This document shows positions 7,505-15,339 of a stretch of 64,000 nt of DNA, in pieces. Under the pieces are notes generated by a model. The model was not told the origin of the DNA. It made no database searches and saw only the letters and a list, made by a program, of their open reading frames with translations. Both the position numbers and the translations under genes were made by a program. Within the stretch, counting starts at the first letter, position 1, and each line of letters starts with the position of its first letter. The stretch comes from CAZOWM01 sp964583615 (GTDB lineage: Bacteria > Spirochaetota > B62-G9 > DRHN01), in the NCBI GenBank assembly GCA_964583615.1, contig CAZOWM010000010.1, positions 1 to 64,000 on the forward strand. The letters run 5' to 3'.

Positions 7505-8272
7505 GTGAACGAACTGTACAGACTCGTTGACGTGATGAAGCGGCTGCGGAGCCCGGGCGGATGCCCGTGGGACAGGGAGCAGACACATGAATCTCTGAAA
7601 CCCTATCTTCTGGAGGAGGCCTACGAGGTCCTCAGCGCGATCGACATGCAGGATGACGAGGAGATCAAGGAAGAGCTGGGCGATTTGCTGCTGCAGATCG
7701 TGTTTCATGCGCAGCTCGCGGACGAAGAGAACAGGTTTTCTATCGACGACGTTGCGGAAAGCATCGTGAAAAAGCTCATCAGGCGGCACCCGCATGTGTT
7801 CAGTGAGGTCAAAGTAAACGGCTCTGAAGAGGTGCTTCGGAACTGGGAAAAGATCAAGAAAGATGAAGGGAAGAAATCGGCGCTCGACGGGGTTCCTCCG
7901 ACGCTGCCCGCGCTTCTCAAGGCACGGCGCGTGCAGGAAAAGGCGAAGCGGGTCGGGTTCGACTGGGACAACGCGCAGGGCGCGTTTGAAAAAGTCGCCG
8001 AGGAGGTAAACGAGCTGAGAAAAGCGATCGCAGAGGGGAAAAAAGGCACAGTGGCGGAAGAACTGGGCGACCTGCTTTTTTCCATAGTCAACGTATCGCG
8101 ATTTCTCGATGTTGACGCTGAAGACGCCCTACGAAAGACGATCAACAAGTTCATGGCGCGTTTTCGGTTCATCGAAGAGAAAATCGAAAAAAACGGAAAA
8201 AAGTCCATCGAGAACCACACCCTGGGCGAGCTCGATCTTCTCTGGGAAAAGGCCAAACATGAGCAGGAGTAA
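7505..8272 (+). CDS. mazG: Nucleoside triphosphate pyrophosphohydrolase MazG
   Basis: Encodes 255 residues from a GTG start preceded by AAGGAGG at 5-6 nt; an upstream ATG at 7445 lacks such a site. Two MazG repeats are present. The first contains CPWDREQTHESLKPYLLEEA and the EELGDLL acidic metal motif, and the second contains FEKVAEEVNELRKA with EELGDLL repeated. The enzyme hydrolyses (d)NTPs to monophosphates plus pyrophosphate, cleaning the pool and modulating stringent signalling. Length and domain order match the full two-domain MazG of free-living bacteria. The TtcA-like gene overlaps its 3' end. Confidence 0.92.
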   Translation: MNELYRLVDVMKRLRSPGGCPWDREQTHESLKPYLLEEAYEVLSAIDMQDDEEIKEELGDLLLQIVFHAQLADEENRFSIDDVAESIVKKLIRRHPHVFSEVKVNGSEEVLRNWEKIKKDEGKKSALDGVPPTLPALLKARRVQEKAKRVGFDWDNAQGAFEKVAEEVNELRKAIAEGKKGTVAEELGDLLFSIVNVSRFLDVDAEDALRKTINKFMARFRFIEEKIEKNGKKSIENHTLGELDLLWEKAKHEQE

Positions 8273-9053
8273 CGCGGACAGACCCCGAGTAAACAAGAAG
8301 ATGAAGCAGAAGGACACCTTCGAGTACTACCTTCTGAAAAAAGTGGGAAAGACGATAAAAAAATACGGCATGATCGAGGACGGCGATAGAATCCTCGTGG
8401 GCGTGTCAGGAGGCAAGGACAGCCTCACTCTGCTCAAGGTCCTCCACGACAGAAAGGGCTTTTATCCAAACCGCTACGAGTACTGCGCGCTCCATGTCGC
8501 AGCAAACCTTCCCTGCGAGGGCGTGATCGACCCCGGAGTCCTCGAACAGCATTTCATTGCAAACGGCTACCCCTACAGAATTGTTAAGACGAACATTCAG
8601 CCGGGCGAAAAGGGATTAAGCGCGTACTGGTGCTCGCGAAACAGGAGACGGGTGCTTTTTGACACCGCGAACAGGCTCGGGTACAACAAGATTGCGCTCG
8701 GGCACCACAGAAACGACGTGATCGAAACCTTTTTCCTCAATGTGTTCTACCACGCAGAGCTCTCGACCATGCTTCCGGTGCAGGAACTCTTCGAAGGGAA
8801 GCTTACGATCATCAGGCCGCTGTACAACATTCCCGAGTCGGACACCCGGAAGTTTTCGAGACTGTATGCGCTTCCCGCGGTCACCTGCAAATGCCCCTAT
8901 GAGAAGGAGACGAAGAGGGAGATGTTCAAGAGGATGGTCAATGAAATCGAGCGGCACAACAGACGCGCAGGGGTAAATGCGCTTCGCGCCCTGGAAAACG
9001 TCGCCGAACGCTACCTCCCCGGGAGCGTCATAAAGGAAAAAATCGATATTTGA
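8259..9053 (+). CDS. TtcA-like PP-loop tRNA thiolation enzyme with an altered cysteine motif
   Basis: Encodes 264 residues. The PP-loop SGGKDS is at residues 50-55, and GHHRNDVIETFFLN and TIIRPLY are TtcA-family motifs. TtcA makes 2-thiocytidine in tRNA with a [4Fe-4S] cluster held by a CxxC pair and a third cysteine. Here the CxxC position reads AYWC (Ala122, Cys125), so the first cysteine is missing, while the C-terminal site reads TCKC (Cys210, Cys212). The cluster may use an alternative ligand set or the substrate may differ. The ATG at 8259 overlaps mazG by 14 nt; 8301 is an alternative start. Confidence 0.8.
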   Translation: MSRSNADRPRVNKKMKQKDTFEYYLLKKVGKTIKKYGMIEDGDRILVGVSGGKDSLTLLKVLHDRKGFYPNRYEYCALHVAANLPCEGVIDPGVLEQHFIANGYPYRIVKTNIQPGEKGLSAYWCSRNRRRVLFDTANRLGYNKIALGHHRNDVIETFFLNVFYHAELSTMLPVQELFEGKLTIIRPLYNIPESDTRKFSRLYALPAVTCKCPYEKETKREMFKRMVNEIERHNRRAGVNALRALENVAERYLPGSVIKEKIDI

Positions 9054-9107
9054 ACCCTTCCGGTCTTTTCATCGAAATCTTTTCATCAAAAGGTGAAAAA
9101 GGTTTTG

Positions 9108-9662
9108 TTACGCTCCGCCTCCCAGCTGTTTGAGCGCGCGCGCATAGGAATTCTCGGTTGAGGAGTCAAACCCGCAGAAGGTGATCTCATCCAGCGAATC
9201 AGGGTTTTCCTTCACGAACTCCAGTACCGCAGATACCGCCTCATTTGAAGCGAGGTCCACGGGATATCCGTACACTCCGGTGCTGATCGACGGAAACGCA
9301 ACGGTTTTCACCCCGTTTTCCTTTGCAACCCTGAGGCTGTTTGCGTAGGCATTCCTCAGCAGCTGCTCCTCATCCCGCCGCCCTCCATGCCACACCGGGC
9401 CGACTGTGTGAATCACGTATCGTGCGGGCATATTCCCGGCAGTGGTGATGACCGCTTCACCCGTGGGGAGCCTTCCGATTTTTGCCACGATTCTCCTGCA
9501 CTCCTCGAGGATCTGAGGACCGCCCGCCCTGTGGATCGCACCGTCCACACCGCCTCCTCCCATGAGGCTTGAGTTTGCGGCATTGACGATCGCGTCCTTC
9601 GAAAGAGTGGTAATGTCCGCTGTGATGGTGTTCAGCACTGTGTTTCCGATTTTCAGTTCCAT
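9108..9662 (-). CDS. Macro-domain ADP-ribose hydrolase (YmdB-like)
   Basis: Encodes 184 residues, a single macro domain. Motifs: DITTLSKDAIVNAAN near residue 17 (ADP-ribose binding Asp and Asn), GGGGVDGAIH near 37 (phosphate loop), and SISTGVYGYP near 126. This matches the MacroD/YmdB class, which hydrolyses O-acetyl-ADP-ribose and removes mono-ADP-ribose from proteins. The start is preceded by GGAGGAGG. It lies 47 nt downstream of the HNH-nuclease gene in the same direction, so they may be cotranscribed. It converges with the TtcA-like gene. Confidence 0.92.
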   Translation of the reverse strand: MELKIGNTVLNTITADITTLSKDAIVNAANSSLMGGGGVDGAIHRAGGPQILEECRRIVAKIGRLPTGEAVITTAGNMPARYVIHTVGPVWHGGRRDEEQLLRNAYANSLRVAKENGVKTVAFPSISTGVYGYPVDLASNEAVSAVLEFVKENPDSLDEITFCGFDSSTENSYARALKQLGGGA

Positions 9663-9709
9663 AACGCCTCCTCCTCATGAACAAAGAAGATGCGTATTCA
9701 GCAGAGCAC

Positions 9710-10285
9710 TCAATGAGTCTGGATCGCCTCCACGACCCGGACATTATAGTTGAGGAATTCGAGCCAGCCGTACTTGTCGGCCTTCTCTTTTGTGATGATG
9801 AGGTAGGGCATGTACTTCGGCTCGCTCGGTTTTCGAATGAGGGTGAGACTGCTCTCTTCGATCAGTTTATTGCCTTTCAGGGTATTGCACCGTTTACACG
9901 CGCACACTTGGTTTTCCCACGAGTTCGATGCCAGCGGTTTTTTTTCTGGAGGGATTTCATCCCATCTGCTGATCGGGATGACGTGGTCAACCGTGAGCTC
10001 GTACATCGGGTACTGTCTGCCGCAGTACTGGCAGTGCATGTCATCCCTGTAGATGACGTTGAGGCGGGTGTGAACGACCTGTTTTTTCGGGATTTTGTGG
10101 AAGTTGAAGAGCATGATGACTCTCGGGATCGGAATCGTGAGGTACTGTGAGTGGATTGTGGAGCTTTCGTCGACCTTTATTGCTGTGGCTTTGTTCAGTA
10201 CCTGAAGGGTGACCGCCTGCTTCACGTTGCAGATGTGAATCGGAATCATCCCCGAGTTGAGAGTAAGAACAGGTGTATTCAACAT
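9710..10285 (-). CDS. HNH endonuclease-family protein
   Basis: Encodes 191 residues from the ATG at 10285. Residues 1-80 form a beta-rich N-terminal region. The HNH core follows: CQYCG near residue 85, then LTVDHVIPISRWD (His of the HNH motif), and ENQVCACKRCNTLKGNK with a second CxxC zinc pair and the catalytic Asn/His region. The family is widespread and typically chromosomal; its role is usually unassigned. No restriction methylase is adjacent. The start is unusual: a TATTAT box ends 6 bp before the ATG and there is no clear ribosome-binding site, suggesting a leaderless message. Confidence 0.85.
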   Translation of the reverse strand: MLNTPVLTLNSGMIPIHICNVKQAVTLQVLNKATAIKVDESSTIHSQYLTIPIPRVIMLFNFHKIPKKQVVHTRLNVIYRDDMHCQYCGRQYPMYELTVDHVIPISRWDEIPPEKKPLASNSWENQVCACKRCNTLKGNKLIEESSLTLIRKPSEPKYMPYLIITKEKADKYGWLEFLNYNVRVVEAIQTH

Positions 10286-10335
10286 GCCTACATAATAGCA
10301 CAAAGGGTTCAATTGGAAAAGAAATTTTGCACGCT

Positions 10336-11151
10336 TCAATAGGGAAGGGCGCCTCCGTTCACTCCGATGCTCTGTCCGTTGATGAATCCGGCTTTCTCGC
10401 TTGCCAGAAAGAGCGCGAGGTTCGCTATATCTCCTGTCGTGCACGACCTCTTCATCGGGTTTTTTTCGATTCGTTTTTTCATCAGCGCCTCAAGATTGTC
10501 CACTGCTTCCTTTTCGAGGGATATTCGAACAAGCTGTTCATTTTTCCAGCTCTTCGCGTCGATACCGTATTCGCCCCCGGTGCTCCCCGGGTAGACGTCG
10601 GAAGGGCAGATCGAGTTCGAGGTGATGTGGTATTTTCCCGCTTCGAGAGCTGCGGAGATCGCAAACCCCCGGTTGAAATACTTCGAGGCTGAGTACAGCG
10701 AGAGGCCGGCCGATGCTTTCAGCCCGGAGCCGGAGTTGATATAGATCAGCCTTCCGTAGCCCGCATCCTTCATGAGTGGAATCGCCTCTCTCGTTGTGTA
10801 CACATATCCCCTCACATTGATGTCCAACACTTTTCTCAGATCTTTTTCTGAAATGTTTTCTATATAATCTGCGGTATTCACCGCGGCCGCGTTCACAAGC
10901 ACGTGCAGGGTGCCGAAAAGACGTCTGATCTCGTGAAACAGCGCGCTCACGTCTTGCGTGTTTGATACGTCACAAACCATGCGTGCCACGTTTTTTTCGT
11001 GCCCCCGTACTGCATCCGAAAGCCCCTTTTCGTCGATATCCGCAAATATCGTGTGCGTTCCTTCTTCGCAGAAAGCACGGGCCACGGCCGCACCGATTCC
11101 GCTTGCAGCACCGGTCACGAGAACAATTTTTCCTTTCAAACCAAGGTCCAT
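10336..11151 (-). CDS. Short-chain dehydrogenase/reductase (SDR)
   Basis: Encodes 271 residues. It has the Rossmann motif TGAASGIG (residues 14-21), the NAA motif (about 88), a serine in INSGSG and the catalytic YSASK near 158. Asp at the end of the second strand (FADID) favours NAD over NADP. Classical SDRs oxidise or reduce alcohols and sugars; the substrate cannot be predicted. The C terminus (FLASEKAGFINGQSIGVNGGALPY) is canonical. It lies 50 nt upstream of the HNH gene on the same strand but that gene seems to have its own promoter. Confidence 0.88.
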   Translation of the reverse strand: MDLGLKGKIVLVTGAASGIGAAVARAFCEEGTHTIFADIDEKGLSDAVRGHEKNVARMVCDVSNTQDVSALFHEIRRLFGTLHVLVNAAAVNTADYIENISEKDLRKVLDINVRGYVYTTREAIPLMKDAGYGRLIYINSGSGLKASAGLSLYSASKYFNRGFAISAALEAGKYHITSNSICPSDVYPGSTGGEYGIDAKSWKNEQLVRISLEKEAVDNLEALMKKRIEKNPMKRSCTTGDIANLALFLASEKAGFINGQSIGVNGGALPY

Positions 11152-11532
11152 TTTTCCCCCATCCGATAGTATAGCCTGATGCGTGAAAAAATTGAATATC
11201 CTTTTTTTTTCTCTTACACTTTGAAAGAGAGTACACCGTAAAAAAAGTGCCGAATGAAAAATACGGGAAGGTTTTTACCTCCCGGACGGCACCCTATCTC
11301 GATGCGAGGGGGAGAATCGAGGAGACAAAAAAGAAAACATACAGCGTATGCACCATAACCCCGGAACCGAAAGGGTAGAAAGCGAAACAGGCATCCGTCA
11401 TACCTCAGCGCACAATTTGGCTGCGGGAAATGGAATTTTTATCGCAACGTGCTATGCTCAGTATATAAGTCGAGGGGAGCGTTTTCCTCTCTCTGGTTTT
11501 GCACGATTTTATCGATTTTTCGGAGTCAAACC
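11152..11532. other. Divergent intergenic region with a compound inverted repeat
   Basis: No gene is evident in these 381 bases between the SDR gene (minus) and the HEAT-repeat gene (plus). A nested hairpin occupies 11247-11292: outer GTGCCG/CGGCAC and inner CGGGA-GGT/ACC-TCCCG arms. A second repeat, CTCGAT/ATCGAG, follows at about 11298-11320. These could be terminator-like or leader RNA structures; no known riboswitch class is recognised. Confidence 0.4.
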
Positions 11533-12714
11533 ATGAAACAGTATAAATTATTCGTCGTTTTTCTCGTGTGTGCCCTGATTTACTGCGTTCTTCCGGCACT
11601 CGCTCCCTCAGATGAAGTAACAGAAATGTGGGCGCGGCTCTACAAGCAGGCCGACACGCTGAAGCAGAAGTATGAGATCATGCAGAACATTGTCGAAATG
11701 CACGACAGGGACATCAGTCCCCTGCTGATCGATGCGCTCGATGAGCTTATCCAGCAGAGCCTCTATCTCGACAGAAAGGAAAAGGCCATTCTCAATGATC
11801 TCAAGATTATGGTCGTGAAGAAGCTCGGCGACCTCAGGGCGGCGAATGCCGCGGAATACATATTTACCGTGGTGATCGAAGCGGACGACCCGCAGCTCAA
11901 GAGCGAGGCGCTCATCGCACTTGGAGAAATCGGGGCTGCAGAGTATGCGCGAGACATATCACTGATCTTGAGAAACCTCACCCTCTGCCGCGGGGAGGAC
12001 GTGCGTGCGGATGAGGCGGTGGCATACGGATGTGTTCTGGCCCTGGCAAAACTGAAGGACCCGATCGGATATCTGCCCGCGTTCTTTACCACCACTGCAG
12101 GATTTTCTCGAAAGATCAAGGACGAGGCGGAGAGGGCGCTCGTCACCATGACGGACGATCCTTCCGAAATTCTCGCCGGGCTCGTGAAAAACGAGTCGTC
12201 ATTCGACATGAAGCTCGAGGGATTGAAGGCTGAAAACCGTTCCAATGCACCGTCGGAAAAAAAGACTGCGGTCGCCACCATTGCGCTGAACGAGGGTCTG
12301 ATCAACAAATCCGCCGATAAGGATGAGGAAACGGTTCTCAGAGAGCTCAGGCGTCTGGCTATGCAGATGATAATCGACCTCGGAAATGCAGAAAACCGGA
12401 CCATACCACTGCTTGAAGATGTTCTCTATCTCAACAACGACGAGAGTGAGAAGGTTTTTGCCATCGAGGCTCTGCGTTCCATATCGGGAGAAGAGGCGGC
12501 CGGAGCGCTCGCGAGGTTCCTCGGGTATCAGAACGACAGGCAGCAGTCTGGGGTGAGCATCGGAGACAACAGGGTGGTGCTCGCAACCATCAAGGCACTG
12601 GGCAGCGTGCAGAGCAGGGTGGGGTACGAAGAGCTTCTGCGGTCGAAATATGCGGGCTATCCCGCCATTGTGGCTCGTGAGGCGGACAAAGCCCTGAAAT
12701 CTCTCAGTGAATAA
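11533..12714 (+). CDS. Exported HEAT-repeat protein
   Basis: Encodes 393 residues from the ATG at 11533, with GGAG just upstream. Residues 1-24 are a signal peptide (KQYKLFVVFLVCALIYC); the mature protein is almost entirely helical. It has repeated units with an alanine/leucine pattern such as LKSEALIALGEIGAAEYA and EKVFAIEALRSISGEEAAGALARFLGY, typical of HEAT-type solenoids. It is probably periplasmic and involved in protein-protein contacts. A polar spacer lies at about residues 235-265. No enzymatic motif is visible, and no partner gene is adjacent. Confidence 0.75.
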   Translation: MKQYKLFVVFLVCALIYCVLPALAPSDEVTEMWARLYKQADTLKQKYEIMQNIVEMHDRDISPLLIDALDELIQQSLYLDRKEKAILNDLKIMVVKKLGDLRAANAAEYIFTVVIEADDPQLKSEALIALGEIGAAEYARDISLILRNLTLCRGEDVRADEAVAYGCVLALAKLKDPIGYLPAFFTTTAGFSRKIKDEAERALVTMTDDPSEILAGLVKNESSFDMKLEGLKAENRSNAPSEKKTAVATIALNEGLINKSADKDEETVLRELRRLAMQMIIDLGNAENRTIPLLEDVLYLNNDESEKVFAIEALRSISGEEAAGALARFLGYQNDRQQSGVSIGDNRVVLATIKALGSVQSRVGYEELLRSKYAGYPAIVAREADKALKSLSE

Positions 12715-12766
12715 AAGTGTTCGCTTTCGCAGTTCTTTTTCTTGAAAAACCTCTTATGAATCTTCC

Positions 12767-12837
12767 GCGCACGGCAAGGGCATCGGGAGTCCTTTTTCCT
12801 CCTTCATGCTAACACCCACGCCACGGTTGCCGTGCGC
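12767..12837. repeat. Eleven-bp perfect inverted repeat in intergenic DNA
   Basis: GCGCACGGCAA (12767-12777) and TTGCCGTGCGC (12827-12837) are perfect reverse complements 49 bp apart, between the HEAT-repeat gene and the PilZ gene. It may form a stem at the 3' end of the HEAT message. No T run follows. Confidence 0.45.
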
Positions 12838-12846
12838 CATTTTCGT

Positions 12847-12873
12847 TAAATTTATCGAGATAAGTGTCGAATA
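12847..12873 (+). promoter_or_regulatory. Candidate sigma-28 promoter of the PilZ gene
   Basis: TAAA (12847-12850), 15 bp, then GTCGAATA (12866-12873) fits the same TAAA-N15-GCCGATAA pattern seen before flagellin. It lies 33 bp upstream of the GTG start. Confidence 0.45.
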
Positions 12874-12906
12874 ATAAATAAATAGAATCTTATCTCTGAG
12901 GAAACA

Positions 12907-13983
12907 GTGCGAGTAGTATTAATTTTCTCCATCATTTTTGTTATTATTGTCTTCGTTGTTATCCGTTTTCGGGGAGGAAAAAAGCGGTTTCCATGGTACG
13001 AGTTTTACAGCAGGGGGCGTAAAGAGGGTTTCTCTTTCAAAGAGATCAAGTTCTTAAAGGAGATTGCAGTTCAGAACAGGCTCGAAAAACCGCAGTCAAT
13101 CTTCTGGTCGACGCGGCAGCTCGACCGGTGCCTGAAGCCCGCAATACAGAAAATCAATGCCGATGATGGAATGGAACCTGTGGAAAAAGCCGCAATCATT
13201 CACAAGCTCCTGCAGCTGAGGAAAAAGGCCGAGTTAAATCTTCCCAAGTACAAGAAACGAATCAGAGATACAACCGCGCTTCTTCCGCGGCAGCGGCTCG
13301 CGGTCCGGGAACAGACATACGGGTCATTCGTGAGCTGGATCGTGGAAATAAACAGGAAATATCTCGTCGTTACTATGCCTTCGGGGCAGAAAGGGTGGCA
13401 GTCTCTCAATTGGAGCGGAAAAAAGCTGGAGATATACTTCTGGCGGCAGGATGACGCAGGCTATACGTTCGAGACGAAAGTCGTTGAACAAATCACCCAT
13501 GACGAATACCCCCTGCTCTATCTCACCCACTCCAATAATCTGAGAAGAATGCAAAAAAGAAAAAGCGTCAGAGTGGAGACAAATTTTCCCGCCCGATTCA
13601 ACCCCGTCTCATACTCCAAGGTGGGAGGGGTGAACAAGGCGTTCGTGTCGAAAAGGGTCTACGCGGCGAAAATCATCGACCTGTCCGAAACCGGCTGCTG
13701 CATGCTCGCGGGAACTACGCTGAAGAAAAACGACAGGCTGAAGATTGATTTTCACATCACAAAGGAAAAAAGAATAATCGCCCTTGGACTGATCGTTAGC
13801 GCGTCGAAAACGGGCGATGAGAGGGTGAGACAGTATCACATCATGTTTTTAAAGATCAGCCCTGTATCGACGAACAATATTCTCCTCTATGTCTACAACA
13901 TATTCGGTGAACGGGCAGACCAGACACAACAGAGAAAGAGAACCACCTCAATTCCTCCCCGGAACAAAGAAAAAGTAACCTAG
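12907..13983 (+). CDS. PilZ-domain c-di-GMP receptor, membrane anchored
   Basis: Encodes 358 residues from a GTG with GAGG five bases upstream. Residues 2-20 are a transmembrane helix. A helical region (25-120) and a YcgR-like N-terminal beta domain (about 130-210) precede the PilZ domain. Both c-di-GMP signatures are present: the RxxxR arginines in KRKSVRVE near residue 218 and DLSETG near residue 258. Spirochaete PilZ proteins control motility in response to c-di-GMP; the upstream sigma-28-like promoter agrees with a motility role. The C-terminal tail after residue 335 is basic and polar. A strong terminator follows. Confidence 0.85.
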   Translation: MRVVLIFSIIFVIIVFVVIRFRGGKKRFPWYEFYSRGRKEGFSFKEIKFLKEIAVQNRLEKPQSIFWSTRQLDRCLKPAIQKINADDGMEPVEKAAIIHKLLQLRKKAELNLPKYKKRIRDTTALLPRQRLAVREQTYGSFVSWIVEINRKYLVVTMPSGQKGWQSLNWSGKKLEIYFWRQDDAGYTFETKVVEQITHDEYPLLYLTHSNNLRRMQKRKSVRVETNFPARFNPVSYSKVGGVNKAFVSKRVYAAKIIDLSETGCCMLAGTTLKKNDRLKIDFHITKEKRIIALGLIVSASKTGDERVRQYHIMFLKISPVSTNNILLYVYNIFGERADQTQQRKRTTSIPPRNKEKVT

Positions 13984-14003
13984 AAAAACCAATAGCAGCG
14001 ACC

Positions 14004-14029
14004 CGCGGCGTGCCGGCCGCGCTTTTTTT
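14004..14029 (+). terminator. Intrinsic terminator after the PilZ gene
   Basis: CGCGGC (14004-14009) pairs with GCCGCG (14016-14021) across a 6-nt loop and is followed by seven T at 14023-14029. Confidence 0.85.
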
Positions 14030-14107
14030 CGATAACACATGATGCCCAATTAATTTCACTGTATATTCTATGTGAACAGACATTCGCTGACCGAAGGCAG
14101 TGCAGTT

Positions 14108-14968
14108 ATGTTTTTTTTAAAGGTTTTATTTCTCTCATGTGCTCTTGTTCCCGATCGGGCGGCAATGATTCTTGCGCGTATGCTCAAGTGTGTGTTTTAT
14201 AGAAAGCTCACCAGGGGAAAATTGAAATTCGTAAAAACAACGCAGGTGATTCCAAAACTCTTTCCTGACCGCGGGCGCGAGTGGCAGGAGCGGATCATCA
14301 AACAAAACTCCCTCCACTACATGAAACTTGCCCTTGAAATGCTGAAGGCGCGGACTTCAAAAACGAAGCGTGCGGTTATCAGAAAAATTTATATTGCGGA
14401 AGGAAGGCAGTACCTGGAGAGGCTGCTCGAATCAGGCGATGGATTTACCGTTCTCACACTGCACGAAGGGAACTTCGAATACGCAGCTGCCTATATCGGG
14501 ATGATATACCGGCCCATTTACACACCCGTTTCCGTGAGCGACACGAAGGGGAGCAGGATCATGAACTGGGCACGTGAGGGCCACAACTGCAATCTCATCG
14601 AGGTACGGCCCGGTGCGAAAAACGCCGCCCGCGCACTTGCCGAGATGATCCGGCTTCTCAAACGGGGGGAGATCATCTTTCTCGTGGCAGACCAGAGAGG
14701 AACCGGAGGCGACTTCATGGGAGAGCTCTTTGGGAAGATGCTGCGGCAGTACGGCGGGCCGTATATTCTCGGACAGCGCGCGAAAAAGCTCTTTTTACCG
14801 ATGTACAGTCTCAGAGACCGGCGCGACAAAATCGCTGTCCATTTCGAACAGCCGTTCTATTTGAACGGAGACGATCTCGAAACAGACATCAAAAAGGTAA
14901 CGGGTTTTTTCGAAAAGGTCATGCGGGCGCATCCTGACCAGTATCTCTGGAGCAAGGACAGGTGGTGA
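14108..14968 (+). CDS. LpxL/HtrB-type lipid A acyltransferase
   Basis: Encodes 286 residues from the ATG at 14108; a GTG at 14072 would add 12 residues but overlaps a TATATT box (14062-14067) that may be the promoter. The N-terminal hydrophobic helix anchors it in the inner membrane. The catalytic HxxxxE motif is seen in LTLHEGNFEYA, and downstream FLVADQRGTGG and FLPMYSLRD match the family. These enzymes add secondary acyl chains to lipid A precursors or related glycolipids. The gene implies LPS-like glycolipid in the outer membrane, unlike Treponema pallidum or Borrelia. It stands alone. Confidence 0.85.
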   Translation: MFFLKVLFLSCALVPDRAAMILARMLKCVFYRKLTRGKLKFVKTTQVIPKLFPDRGREWQERIIKQNSLHYMKLALEMLKARTSKTKRAVIRKIYIAEGRQYLERLLESGDGFTVLTLHEGNFEYAAAYIGMIYRPIYTPVSVSDTKGSRIMNWAREGHNCNLIEVRPGAKNAARALAEMIRLLKRGEIIFLVADQRGTGGDFMGELFGKMLRQYGGPYILGQRAKKLFLPMYSLRDRRDKIAVHFEQPFYLNGDDLETDIKKVTGFFEKVMRAHPDQYLWSKDRW

Positions 14969-15339
14969 AACTGCCTCTTCCGGCACGTGAAGACAGACCC
15001 TGCGCACTTTGTTCAGGGTATCGATGCTTCAATCACTGCCTATTGAGTCGATTGCTTTTTTACTTCATCGAATGCATTTCGTGTGCACTGAAACGCTTCG
15101 CAGTTGATAAAAATTATCTTCTCTTGTATACTGTCGAGTGAGTTTGCGCTCGCGACTTTAACGGCCACGAACGCGTTTTTTGCTGTATTTTCCGCGGTGC
15201 TGAACGTGATCTTCAGGAAATTGGAGAAGGTTCCGGGTTTCGATAAGATTCGTGTTGATGCTCATAAGATTCACCTCTGTATGTAATGCATGCATCATAA
15301 CTGGAAAATATTTTTTTAATAATCTTAAGGAAGGAGAAC
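14969..15339. other. Intergenic region and long leader of the sugar operon
   Basis: These 371 bases contain the promoter at 15104-15132 and then about 200 bp of presumed 5' leader before the ATG at 15340. The octamer TATGTAAT at 15280-15287 is identical to the half-site of the repeat before the GntR gene at 20474. I see no RNA motif of a known riboswitch and no convincing coding frame. Confidence 0.45.
15104..15132 (+). promoter_or_regulatory. Strong sigma-70-like promoter of the sugar operon
   Basis: TTGATA (15104-15109), a 17-bp spacer and TATACT (15127-15132) give near-consensus elements. The predicted start near 15139 implies a leader of about 200 nt. Confidence 0.65.

Noticed and set aside
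8109..8258. Fifty-codon upstream extension of the TtcA-like frame
   Set aside because: It overlaps mazG almost completely and has no start signal; the ATG at 8259 is the natural overlap start.
15104..15286. TTG-initiated 60-codon frame in the leader of the sugar operon
   Set aside because: Its start codon coincides with the -35 element of the promoter, so it would not be transcribed in full, and there is no ribosome-binding site.
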